This document shows, piece after piece, positions 1 through 6,782 of a stretch of 7,453 nucleotides of DNA (positions are counted from its first letter, which is position 1; every line of letters starts with the position of its first letter). The stretch is from Sedimentisphaerales bacterium. Its GTDB lineage: Bacteria > Planctomycetota > Phycisphaerae > Sedimentisphaerales > SG8-4. The position numbers and the translations under genes were made by a program. Below the pieces are notes generated by a model, which was not told the DNA's origin, ran no database searches, and saw nothing but the letters and a program-made list of their open reading frames with translations. Location of the stretch: assembly GCA_016932895.1 (NCBI GenBank), contig JAFGCA010000436.1, forward strand, positions 1 through 7,453, given 5' to 3'.

Positions 1-1715
1 CAGTTCGGATCCTCCCCGCCGACAAATGTAACCACCGGTCCTTGGCCGGCGCCGTCAATCACCGGATAATCCGTTTCGTTTGGCTCGTTCGCATCGATCC
101 CGAGCAGTTGAACGCGCTTGCCTGAAAAATCGACGCACTCGTGATACGTCCCGGGACGAACGAGAATCGAAGCCCCGTCGGCCGCCACCTCGATGGCCTC
201 CCGGATACTGTCGAACGGATGCCCGGCCGTCCCGTCCTCCTGCGGATCGCTGATCCCCCCTGCATACGGCCCGGGATCATCGGGCGCGTCATCATCGACG
301 TAAATCTCATTCATCCAGGTGGCGAAATTGGCCTTCAGCGTATAGTCCTGATAGACGATCACGGTGGCGCGGGCCCGATCTGCATCCGCGATGACACCGG
401 CCTCGACGGGAGCGCCTGTCCAGCCGACAAAAAAATACAGGTCGGGTTCGACAGGCTCTGCCTGCACGTCGATGCACCGGCCAACCTCAACGGCGTGCGC
501 CCCTTCTTCGGGCGTTTCCACCCGCCCCCCCGCCGTGGACGTCACAGTCAGCACCGGTCCGTCCCAGAGCCAGCCCCCCGCGGGCATGCTGAGATCGCCT
601 GCCTTGATTCCCTCGCTGGATATGGCCGTCCGAACCCAGTACGTGTACTTCTCTCCCGCCGTGACGGCGACGTCATCAAAGCGCTCGGCGGTCTGCCAGT
701 CGCTGACCGGTGTTCTGTTGAAGACATCGGCGCCGACGGCGCGCACGACTTGATAATAGCTGGTGTACTGAGGACCATTAGAGACTCGATCCCAGCGGAC
801 GGCCAGGGCGTCCGGAGACGTGCCCTGCGACGCCGAAATGCCGACTGGCGGTCTGGTATTGGGCTCGTATGTCAGAGAAACAAAGGGATTTTGCTCCACG
901 ATCGTTTGCAGATGACTGCCGTATGCGCGTTCATTCAACTCGTAGTTCGATCCCAGATACAAGGTCTTCAGATTGTTCATCTTGAGCAGGGCCGAGACGT
1001 CACTTACGGAATTGTCGTGCAGATCGAGGAACTGGAGATCCCTCAATTCGGACAGGGGTGAGATGTCGGCGATTTGATTCCCGCGGAGCGCCAATCGGTG
1101 CAGATTTGTCAATGCGGCCAGTGCCGAGAGATCGGTAAGGTGGTTGTATTCAAGATCCAGTTCTTCCATGGCCGTCAATCCGGACAGCGGCGAGATATCC
1201 GCAATCTCACATCCGTACATGTCCAGATGGCGCAACCCGGTCAACCCGGAGAGTACGGAGATGTCAGAGATTGCGTTGTTGCGAAGAACCAACGTCTCCA
1301 GGTGGCCCAAGCCGGACAGCGGCGCGATATCACGAATGTCGTTGTCGTGCACGTCGAGATGTTCCAGATGGGCCAGTCCGGACAGCGGCGACACATCCAC
1401 AAGAGCATTATTGTTGACTATCAGAGTCTCCAGATTTCCAAGCTGTACCAGGATCGAAGCGTCGGAAATCCGGTTGTACGACAGGTTGAGATACGTCAGC
1501 GATGTTGCACACTCGAGACCCGTCAAATCGCGAATCCGACGCCCTCCGGCATATAACTGCGTCATCTGCATCATATCGCCAGGTGTCGGGTCTGCCAGCC
1601 ACAACTGCTGCTCAACAGCGTCCTTCAGATTGGGATCAGCAAAATGAACGGGGTCCTCCGCCCGTACGGGAACGAGCAGGCATAGTGACAGGAACAGCGC
1701 CCATAGAAACCTCAC
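1..1715 (-). CDS. Secreted LRR / FN3-like / InlB_B-like repeat / beta-helix protein (C-terminus cut by window edge)
   Basis: An open frame of 571 codons runs from a GTG at 1715 off the left edge with no stop. Residues 1-19 look like a signal peptide (short basic start, hydrophobic core LWALFLSLCLLVPV, V-R-A before an acidic mature start), so export is likely. Residues 61-258 are nine leucine-rich repeats of exactly 22 residues, of the SDS22/internalin type (pattern 'I.DISPLSGL..L..LDL..N'). Residues about 289-377 resemble a fibronectin type III domain ('LAVRWD', 'YYQVVRA', 'YTYWVRTA'). Residues about 388-466 resemble an InlB_B-type bacterial repeat (GGRV, 'FFVGWTG', 'LKANFA'). From about 470, 'IYVDDDAP' and 'ILVRPGTY' mark the start of a parallel beta-helix (pectate-lyase or NosD-like fold). 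No enzyme residues can be judged because the helix is truncated. The ligand is unknown; adhesion or polysaccharide binding is only an inference. The GTG start is chosen because a strong SD lies 7 bases upstream and the signal peptide follows directly. Confidence 0.88.
   Translation of the reverse strand, partial: MRFLWALFLSLCLLVPVRAEDPVHFADPNLKDAVEQQLWLADPTPGDMMQMTQLYAGGRRIRDLTGLECATSLTYLNLSYNRISDASILVQLGNLETLIVNNNALVDVSPLSGLAHLEHLDVHDNDIRDIAPLSGLGHLETLVLRNNAISDISVLSGLTGLRHLDMYGCEIADISPLSGLTAMEELDLEYNHLTDLSALAALTNLHRLALRGNQIADISPLSELRDLQFLDLHDNSVSDVSALLKMNNLKTLYLGSNYELNERAYGSHLQTIVEQNPFVSLTYEPNTRPPVGISASQGTSPDALAVRWDRVSNGPQYTSYYQVVRAVGADVFNRTPVSDWQTAERFDDVAVTAGEKYTYWVRTAISSEGIKAGDLSMPAGGWLWDGPVLTVTSTAGGRVETPEEGAHAVEVGRCIDVQAEPVEPDLYFFVGWTGAPVEAGVIADADRARATVIVYQDYTLKANFATWMNEIYVDDDAPDDPGPYAGGISDPQEDGTAGHPFDSIREAIEVAADGASILVRPGTYHECVDFSGKRVQLLGIDANEPNETDYPVIDGAGQGPVVTFVGGEDPN
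942..1535 (-). repeat. Nine tandem 66-bp units encoding 22-residue LRRs
   Basis: Nine consecutive 66-base units encode residues 61-258 of the exported protein. Period and frame are kept without any indel. Part of the unit is nearly identical at DNA level: cggacagcgg recurs at 1181, 1313 and 1379, spaced 132 and 66 bases. This suggests that some units arose by fairly recent duplication or are kept alike by recombination. Units 1, 2 and 9 are the most divergent, as expected for repeat ends. Confidence 0.9.
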
Positions 1716-1722
1716 ACCTCGT

Positions 1723-1730
1723 CCTCCTCC
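1723..1730 (-). promoter_or_regulatory. Strong Shine-Dalgarno site for the LRR gene
   Basis: The minus strand reads GGAGGAGG, then 7 bases, then GTG at 1715. A GTG two bases upstream (1717) is followed at once by TGA. The first downstream ATG (1705) is in another frame. The site therefore fixes the GTG at 1715 as the start. Confidence 0.8.
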
Positions 1731-1789
1731 ACAGCACTACCCCTTGCAACACAAGGTTTCCCGGAAAACGCCGAACCTCACAGCATACC

Positions 1790-1818
1790 ATTATAGCACT
1801 TTTGCCTACTGATCTCAA
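1790..1818 (-). promoter_or_regulatory. Sigma70-like promoter for the LRR gene
   Basis: On the minus strand, TTGAGA (1813-1818, 5 of 6 to the -35 consensus) is followed by a 17-base spacer and a perfect TATAAT (1790-1795). Transcription would start near 1783, giving a leader of about 67 bases. That leader contains a small perfect hairpin, CCTTG/CAAGG with a 5-base loop (1742-1756). The rest of the 212-base gap to rnr holds two short hairpins without U-tracts (1856-1871 and 1878-1896) and no gene that I can support. Confidence 0.7.
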
Positions 1819-1927
1819 GTACTATCGCGGAAACGTATAACAAAGGAGTTTTTTTGTCCAGCGTTTTGGACGGATCGGGCGCCTGGCATTTGCGCCGGCT
1901 CGACGGAGGCGTTGCGGGGTGGGATGG

Positions 1928-4111
1928 CTACTTCTTGTGTTTCTTCCTGGCCTTGCGGCGAGGCGCGGGGGCGGGGCGCGGGGCCTGGCCGAGGGGCTCG
2001 ACGGGGACGAGGTTGAGCTGGCGGGCCGGAACGTTGACTGAAGCGATATGAACCTTGATGGCCCGCCCCAGGCGAACGGCCTCGCCGGAGTTCCTTCCCA
2101 GCAGGCACTGCGATTTCTGTTCGTACTGCCAGTGGTCGGGGCCCAGGTCCTCCAGCCGGATGAGGCCCTCAATCCCGAATTTCTGACATTGCACGAACAC
2201 GCCAAACCCGGTCAGGCCCGTCACGACGCAGCTTAGCTCCTCGCCGATTCGTTTGCTGAGCATCTGGAGAATCAGCACGCTGACGAGCTCTCGTTCGGCG
2301 TCCTCGGCGCACTGCTCGGTGAAGCTGATGTGTCGCCCCGTCTCCGTCAAATCCTGGCCGGCGGCCGTTTGTCGGGCCACCTCGGGGCTTTGCGTGAGGT
2401 AGCACTGCAACAGCCGGTGAACGAGCAGGTCGGCATACCGACGAATCGGGCTGGTGAAATGGCAGTAGTGCGTCGAGGCCAGGGCATAATGGCCGATGTG
2501 CAGGGGCGCGTACTCGGCCTTCTCGAAGCTTCGCAGGACCGCCAGGTTGACCGCCAGCGATTCCTCGCGTGCCTTGACCGACGCCAGCAGATCCTGAATC
2601 GTGTGCCGGTTGGGATTGCGGGGGATATGGAAGCCCATGGCCCGGAGCAGCTTGGCGAGGTTCTTCATGCTCAGCGCATCGGGCTCGGGATGGACCCGGC
2701 GCATGAAGGCAATGTTGCTCCGATCGAGCAGCGAGGCTACGGCCTCGTTCGCTTCGACCATGAACATCTCGATGATCGTGTGGGGGTAGCAGTCATCGGC
2801 CGGATGCGCATCGACGACCCGGCCCGACGCATCGAAATCGAGCTCCGGCTCGGGAAGATCCAGGTGCAACATCCCGTTCTCTTCCCGCCGCGCCTCAATG
2901 AGGCGGCTCAGCGCACTCATCCGCGCCACCAGATCGATGATGTCCCGTTTCAGGCCCTTGGTGTGCCCTTTCAGGACCCGGTCGGCCTGCTCGTAGGTCA
3001 GGCGGGCCTTCGAGCGGATGATACTGTTGGCAAAGCGGCGCGAACGAATGCGTCCTTTATCATCGTACGTGATGTACGCGCTTTTCGTGAACCGCTCCTG
3101 ATCGGGCTGCAAGCTGCAAACCCCGTTGCTGAGCACCTCGGGCAGCATCGGAATCGTCTTGCCCGGCAGATACACGCTGTTGCCACGCTGGCGGGCCTCC
3201 TCGTCCAGGGGCGAGCCGGCCGGCACGAAATGGCTCACGTCGGCGATGTGAATCCCGAGAACCCACCGGCCCTGCGTATCGACGTCGAGGCTGATGGCAT
3301 CATCGAAATCCTTGGCGTCGGGCGGGTCAATGGTAAGAATCACCTTGTCGGTGATGTCCTCGCGGCCGTCGCCGGCCTGCGGCGCAAATTGCGCCGCAGC
3401 GTGGCGTGCCTGTTCCAGGCATTCGGCGTCAAACTCGCCGGGCAGATGATAGCGACGAATGATCGAGGCGATCTCGGTGTCGTAGCGACCGGCCCGGCCC
3501 AGAACCTCGAGGATCACACCTCGCGCCAGGTAACGATCCGTCGGGTAGGAGAGGATCTCGACCACGACCTTGTCTTTTTCCCGGGCGTTCTTGGCCGTCA
3601 CGTCATCGACGGCGATCGGATCGATAAAGGCGCTGCCGTCGGGCTGGACCAGCCACGCCTCGGGGTGCCGCGTCAGGGTGCCCACGAACCGGTTGTTGGC
3701 CCTCTCCAAGACCTGGAGGATCTCCCCGGTGTAGCGGGTCTCGGCGCCTCTCTTGCCCTTGCGTTTGACCTTGGCCAGCACGACGTCGCCGGTCATGGCG
3801 TCGGCGGTACCGTCCGGCGGTATGAACAAGTCGCCATGCGTGTTGGGCTCCAGGGGCACGATAAACCCGAAGCCCTTGGGATTCGCCCGAAACCGGCCGA
3901 CCACCTGGCCCGCCATCGCCGGCAGCGTAACCACGTTGCCCGCTCCGATGATGACGTGGCCGGCACCGCGGAGCTCGTCGAAGGCCTGCTTAAATTCCTC
4001 GTACGCATCGGCGCCGACCCCCAACGTCTTGGCCAACTGGGCCAGTTTGAGAGGGTGGTATTCGGCGTGCTTTAGCAGCTTGAGAATACGATCCTTGTAC
4101 ACTCTCGGCAT
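1928..4111 (-). CDS. rnr: Ribonuclease R (RNB-family 3'-5' exoribonuclease)
   Basis: A processive 3'-5' exoribonuclease that degrades structured RNA to short oligonucleotides in the cytoplasm. The 727-residue product has the full RNase R order: N-terminal winged-helix-like segment (3-50), two cold-shock/OB domains (about 69-118 and 129-190), RNB catalytic domain (about 251-572), S1 domain (623-703) and a basic tail ending RKARKKHKK. The metal-binding motif DPPDAKDFDD supplies D262, D268, D270 and D271; D270 aligns with the residue whose loss inactivates E. coli RNase R (D280). 'NSVYLP' carries the Tyr that stacks on the 3' base, and 'HFTSPIRRYADL' is the conserved C-terminal RNB motif. The length is somewhat below E. 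coli (813), mainly from shorter ends. The frame stays open to a GTG at 4135, but I choose ATG 4111: it gives the family-like start MPRVYKDRI, and the upstream GTG lies inside a hairpin stem without an SD. The SD for 4111 is weak (GGTGG). Confidence 0.95.
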   Translation of the reverse strand: MPRVYKDRILKLLKHAEYHPLKLAQLAKTLGVGADAYEEFKQAFDELRGAGHVIIGAGNVVTLPAMAGQVVGRFRANPKGFGFIVPLEPNTHGDLFIPPDGTADAMTGDVVLAKVKRKGKRGAETRYTGEILQVLERANNRFVGTLTRHPEAWLVQPDGSAFIDPIAVDDVTAKNAREKDKVVVEILSYPTDRYLARGVILEVLGRAGRYDTEIASIIRRYHLPGEFDAECLEQARHAAAQFAPQAGDGREDITDKVILTIDPPDAKDFDDAISLDVDTQGRWVLGIHIADVSHFVPAGSPLDEEARQRGNSVYLPGKTIPMLPEVLSNGVCSLQPDQERFTKSAYITYDDKGRIRSRRFANSIIRSKARLTYEQADRVLKGHTKGLKRDIIDLVARMSALSRLIEARREENGMLHLDLPEPELDFDASGRVVDAHPADDCYPHTIIEMFMVEANEAVASLLDRSNIAFMRRVHPEPDALSMKNLAKLLRAMGFHIPRNPNRHTIQDLLASVKAREESLAVNLAVLRSFEKAEYAPLHIGHYALASTHYCHFTSPIRRYADLLVHRLLQCYLTQSPEVARQTAAGQDLTETGRHISFTEQCAEDAERELVSVLILQMLSKRIGEELSCVVTGLTGFGVFVQCQKFGIEGLIRLEDLGPDHWQYEQKSQCLLGRNSGEAVRLGRAIKVHIASVNVPARQLNLVPVEPLGQAPRPAPAPRRKARKKHKK
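3377..3399. repeat. Perfect 11-1-11 palindrome inside rnr
   Basis: The arms CTGCGGCGCAA (3377-3387) and TTGCGCCGCAG (3389-3399) are exact reverse complements around a single base at 3388. The site lies in the rnr frame, encoding about residues 238-245 (AAAQFAPQ), in the linker between the second OB domain and the RNB catalytic core. With so short a loop, an RNA hairpin would have to open one or two central pairs. Confidence 0.9.
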
Positions 4112-4121
4112 GGGCCACCAT

Positions 4122-4164
4122 AAGAAAAACAGCACCCAACCGGTTCGTCGTCGATCGAGTGCTG
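4122..4164 (-). terminator. Likely intrinsic terminator after rpsT, next to the rnr start
   Basis: On the minus strand, CAGCACTC (4157-4164) pairs with GGGTGCTG (4130-4137) as an 8-bp stem with one T.G wobble. The 19-base loop itself holds the palindrome AACCGGTT. TTTTTCTT follows at once (4122-4129). Stem plus U-tract fits a rho-independent terminator for the upstream TPR-rpsT transcript. The U-tract ends about 10 bases before the rnr ATG, so the hairpin could also affect rnr read-through or translation. The long loop makes it weaker than a textbook terminator. Confidence 0.6.
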
Positions 4165-4210
4165 CCGTTTTGCTACAACATCGTCATCCTTGTACGCTCG
4201 AACGCGGACA

Positions 4211-4248
4211 GGGCAGCCGCTGCAAAACACCTCTGGGAGCGGCTACCC
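4211..4248 (-). other. Stem-loop overlapping the rpsT stop codon
   Basis: The minus-strand RNA can form an 11-bp stem between GGGTAGCCGCT (4238-4248) and AGCGGCTGCCC (4211-4221), with one U.G wobble and a 16-base loop. The rpsT TAG stop (4243-4245) is inside the 5' arm. The one imperfect pair is a wobble in minus-strand RNA but a C/A mismatch on the plus strand, so the structure suits the rpsT direction. There is no U-tract after it, so it is not an intrinsic terminator; mRNA 3'-end protection is one possible role. Confidence 0.55.
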
Positions 4249-4521
4249 CTCCTGTTTCGCCTTGAGGCTGTTGAGTCTCTTGGCCAAGCGAGATTTCTTT
4301 CGGGCGGCGGTCTTCTTGTGCATGGTGCTGGTGCTGGCGACCTTGTCCAGTTTCTTGACGACGAGCTTAAACTCCTCGCTCGCTGCGGCCGTATCGCCTT
4401 GGCCCAGAGCCGTCTCAAACCGCTTGATCTGCGTCTTTACCTGGCTCTTTCGCGCCCGGTTCGTCGTCCGTCGCTTGGCATTTTGCCTGATTCTCTTCTT
4501 CGCTGACAAAGAATGTGCCAC
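4243..4521 (-). CDS. rpsT: Small ribosomal subunit protein bS20
   Basis: This 92-residue, highly basic protein matches bS20, a primary binder of 16S rRNA in 30S assembly (E. coli protein 87 residues). The family hallmarks are the N-terminal MAHSLSAKKRIRQ, the central run of Lys/Arg helices, and the C-terminal motif 'STMHKKTAARKKSRLAKRLN'. The start codon is GTG, with AGGAG 6 bases upstream. Non-AUG initiation is notable because E. coli rpsT starts with UUG and its product represses its own translation; similar control here would be an inference. The gene lies 63 bases after the TPR gene with no terminator or convincing promoter between them, so it is probably the second gene of that transcript. 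Confidence 0.97.
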   Translation of the reverse strand: MAHSLSAKKRIRQNAKRRTTNRARKSQVKTQIKRFETALGQGDTAAASEEFKLVVKKLDKVASTSTMHKKTAARKKSRLAKRLNSLKAKQEG

Positions 4522-4527
4522 TTTGTT

Positions 4528-4532
4528 CTCCT
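4528..4532 (-). promoter_or_regulatory. rpsT: Shine-Dalgarno site of rpsT (GTG start)
   Basis: AGGAG on the minus strand lies 6 bases before the GTG at 4521. The next Met in frame is deep in the protein (the M of STMHKK), so GTG is the only reasonable start, and the conserved AHSLSAKK N-terminus begins right after it. Confidence 0.8.
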
Positions 4533-4584
4533 GAACACTTGAAAAACGCTATCAGAAACTACTCACTGAGAGGTTGGTTCAATA

Positions 4585-6699
4585 TTATTTCTCGTCAGCG
4601 GATTCACTTTCGGGACCATTACCCAACTCGGCCCGAAGCCGGTCTACCCGCTCGCTGACGTCCTTATACCCAAAATCCAACTGGGCGATCCTGCGGTAAA
4701 TCTCCAATGCCTTGCCGTTCTTGCCATCTTCTTCATAGGCACGGGCGAGATTATAACGCAATTCCTTGGCGATTGCATCATCTTTTATTTCGTAGGTTTC
4801 GATCGCCCGGCGAAATACGTCGATCGCGTCGGCGTACCAGCCCTTCATGAAAAAGCAATAGCCGATCTTGTCCATGGCCGAGATCTTGCGTCTGGCGTCC
4901 TTCTGGGCCTCCTGGAACAGCGGAATCGCTTCATTGTAATGCCCTGCCTTCATCAAACGAAGGGCGTATTGGTATTTGGGGGCCAGATCGGTGGGGTAGT
5001 TCTCCACGCACAGCCGGTAGTGCTGCATTTCGGTGCTGTCAAGGGCAGCCGTCAGTTCTTCGATCTGCCCGTCCGCCGGGGCCTTGTCAGAGGCGCCCTT
5101 GAGGCGCTTCTTTGCCTCTCGCAGCTTGCGTTTTAGCTGTCTGATGCGTAGCAGACCGGCCTTTTCTTTGAAACTGAAGTCAGCCCGGCTGTCGTACGCT
5201 TCTTCGAGCAACTGTACCGCCTCGGCATCGGTCTCATCCTTTTCCAGATCGGCCAGGGCCTCGGCCAGAGTGAAGAGGTTCTTCGGGGGGTCGGGGTCCT
5301 TTTCATAGGCCTTTCGCGCGTCTTCCACGGCGGAGGTCCGATAGTCTTTCGTCTTGATGACCCTGTCCTGGGCGTAGAGCTTGGCCTGGGTCTCCCGGTC
5401 CTGGATGGACTGGCGGAAGTCTCCGTCCACGTCGTACTTGCCCCGGGCCATGGTCAGCTCGGCCGAGAGATTCTTGAACTCGTCGGCCAGTTCCTTGCTG
5501 TCGGGCTTGAGCCGGGTGGCGCGCTGGCAGGCCGCCACCGCCTTGTCATACTGGCCCAGGGCGGCGTAGGAATCCTTCAGCAGCAGGTACGTCTGCAACG
5601 AGGGCTTCTCCACGGCGTTATTGGTCTGGAAAATCAGATTGGCAATCCAGTGGGCGGTTTTCTCGAAACCGCCTTGTACGGCCGCCTTGAGCATGGCCTC
5701 GGCATAGGGCGTGTGATCGGGGTCCTTGGCGAACAGATATTCAGCGTTGAGCATCTGTTCGAGAGGGGTTTTTCCACGCAGGCGTTTGACCCGTTCCACC
5801 ATGGATGGCTTTTTGCCCCCTTTTCCGCGTCGCTGGAGCCCCAGTTCGCAAAGCGGCAGGTGGCCTTCTTCCAGGGCATCGGGGGCCCGCTGGAGGCCTT
5901 CGAGATACATTTCAATGGCGTAGTCGTAGTTTTTCCCTTCGGCGGCTTTTCTGGCCTTCTCGAAAAAGGCCCGCGCCGCGGTCAAGTCCGGGTCCACCTC
6001 AGCCTTGGGGGGGTCCGCTTCGGGCGTTTCCGGCACAATGGCGGGCTTGGCGGGCTTGACCCGGGTCCTCTGGGGACGGGTCGTGCCGGCTTTATCGAAT
6101 CTCGGCCCGCCCGCAGCGCCACGCTTCTGCCGCGCCGAAGCCAGTCTGCCCATGAGCCGCTTCAAATCGGCTGCCAGTTTCAGGTCGCCCGGCTTGAGAC
6201 GAACCGCCCGCTGGCAGGCTGCCGCCGCCCTCTCAAGCTGTCCGACAGCCCCGTAGGAATCCTTCAACAGGATGTATATCTGGGCGGACGGTTTTCGGGC
6301 GTTGTTGTTGGCCAGAAACATCAGATCGGCCATCCACTTGACCGTCTCCCTGTATCCCCCCGCCACCGCCGCACGCAAAATCCCCTCCCCGTAGGCCAGG
6401 TGCTCGGGGTCCTTCGCCAGCAGGTACTCGGCGTTGAGCATCTTCTCCAGCGGCGACCCGCCGTCGGCCAGACGCCGGCGGACCTCCTCCTCCCCGGGCC
6501 TGATCCCGTTGCCTCGCTGGCGACGCAGGGCCACGACACGCAGCTCCACGTGGCCTTCCTGAACCGCATCGGGCGCACACCGAAGGCCTTTCAGGTACGC
6601 ATCGATGGCGCCGTCGAAGTCGCCTCCCTGGGCGGCTTGACGCGCGCGATCAAAAAAGACCCGGGCCTGCTCCTGTGCTTGCGTATTCGATTGCTGCAT
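4585..6699 (-). CDS. TPR-repeat protein with a tandem-duplicated N-terminal module, function unknown
   Basis: A 704-residue protein with no signal peptide or membrane segment, so probably cytoplasmic. It has three parts. Residues 12-192 and 242-421 are two copies of the same roughly 180-residue module. Each copy opens with a TPR-like helix pair ('A..FF..AR.AA......AI..YL.GL..APDA'), holds a shared 'LE.MLNAEYL.AKDP.H' block and a 'KPS.Q.Y.LLKDSY' block, and ends in a TPR ('AACQRA.RLKP'). A Pro/Lys-rich linker (about 195-240) joins them. Residues about 510-560 are charged and helical (KRKLREAKKRLK), possibly a coiled coil. Residues 556-692 form canonical TPRs ('YNEAIPLFQEAQ', 'YADAIDVFRRAIETYE', 'GKALEIYRRIAQ'), followed by an acidic tail. 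TPRs normally bind proteins, so a scaffold role is plausible, but I do not recognise the family and no enzyme motif is visible. The ATG start has almost no SD; the promoter 38 bases upstream supports it. Confidence 0.88.
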   Translation of the reverse strand: MQQSNTQAQEQARVFFDRARQAAQGGDFDGAIDAYLKGLRCAPDAVQEGHVELRVVALRRQRGNGIRPGEEEVRRRLADGGSPLEKMLNAEYLLAKDPEHLAYGEGILRAAVAGGYRETVKWMADLMFLANNNARKPSAQIYILLKDSYGAVGQLERAAAACQRAVRLKPGDLKLAADLKRLMGRLASARQKRGAAGGPRFDKAGTTRPQRTRVKPAKPAIVPETPEADPPKAEVDPDLTAARAFFEKARKAAEGKNYDYAIEMYLEGLQRAPDALEEGHLPLCELGLQRRGKGGKKPSMVERVKRLRGKTPLEQMLNAEYLFAKDPDHTPYAEAMLKAAVQGGFEKTAHWIANLIFQTNNAVEKPSLQTYLLLKDSYAALGQYDKAVAACQRATRLKPDSKELADEFKNLSAELTMARGKYDVDGDFRQSIQDRETQAKLYAQDRVIKTKDYRTSAVEDARKAYEKDPDPPKNLFTLAEALADLEKDETDAEAVQLLEEAYDSRADFSFKEKAGLLRIRQLKRKLREAKKRLKGASDKAPADGQIEELTAALDSTEMQHYRLCVENYPTDLAPKYQYALRLMKAGHYNEAIPLFQEAQKDARRKISAMDKIGYCFFMKGWYADAIDVFRRAIETYEIKDDAIAKELRYNLARAYEEDGKNGKALEIYRRIAQLDFGYKDVSERVDRLRAELGNGPESESADEK
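5443..6666 (-). repeat. Two-copy internal duplication in the TPR gene
   Basis: Copy A covers 6130-6666 and copy B covers 5443-5976, offset by about 229-230 codons. Matching blocks include EKMLNAEYLLAKDPEH against EQMLNAEYLFAKDPDH, and KPSAQIYILLKDSYGAVGQ against KPSLQTYLLLKDSYAALGQ. The copies are clearly homologous but diverged, so the duplication is old. The regions before 'LEKMLNAEYL' differ most, including a length difference of about one residue. Confidence 0.9.
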
Positions 6700-6743
6700 A
6701 TTCTAACGTAGATTCTTTCCCAAACGACGTATCCCTAACGTTT

Positions 6744-6771
6744 ATCGTAATATTCGGCTCAATATTGTCAA
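6744..6771 (-). promoter_or_regulatory. Promoter for the TPR-rpsT transcript
   Basis: On the minus strand a perfect TTGACA (6766-6771) is followed by a 16-base spacer and TACGAT (6744-6749, 4 of 6). The predicted start is near 6737, leaving a leader of about 38 bases. Two AATATT hexamers (6749-6754 and 6761-6766) flank the spacer with centres 12 bases apart and could be an operator. That last point is a guess. Confidence 0.6.
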
Positions 6772-6782
6772 TGAATAAATGC

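Noticed and set aside
141..1061. A 306-codon open frame on the plus strand
   Set aside because: It is antisense to the LRR/FN3 gene. The minus-strand frame shows a signal peptide, regular LRRs, a promoter and an SD; this one shows none.
1856..1896. Two short hairpins after rnr considered as its terminator
   Set aside because: GTCCA/TGGAC and GGCGC/GCGCC form 5-bp stems, but neither is followed by a T-tract on the minus strand (the first is followed by an A-tract). No intrinsic terminator for rnr can be claimed.
1842..2051. Small plus-strand ORF with an AAAGGAG SD-like site and a TTG start (65 codons)
   Set aside because: Most of it is antisense to the rnr 3' end, the product is Gly/Arg-rich low-complexity sequence, and the SD is probably chance next to the T7 run. 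No promoter is seen.
2330..4075. A 581-codon open frame on the plus strand
   Set aside because: It is fully antisense to rnr, whose catalytic motifs are unmistakable. The frame has no family likeness and is open because of GC-rich codon use.
4173..4187. Four-codon minigene (ATG ACG ATG TTG TAG) on the minus strand in the rpsT-rnr gap, as a possible leader peptide
   Set aside because: Such short frames are common by chance, and no regulatory codon run is present.
4522..4584. Separate promoter for rpsT (TTGAAC or TAATAT-like strings after the TPR stop)
   Set aside because: No -35/-10 pair has acceptable spacing, so co-transcription with the TPR gene is the simpler reading.
5650..6711. A 353-codon open frame on the plus strand
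   Set aside because: It is antisense to the duplicated TPR module, and its protein has no recognisable pattern.
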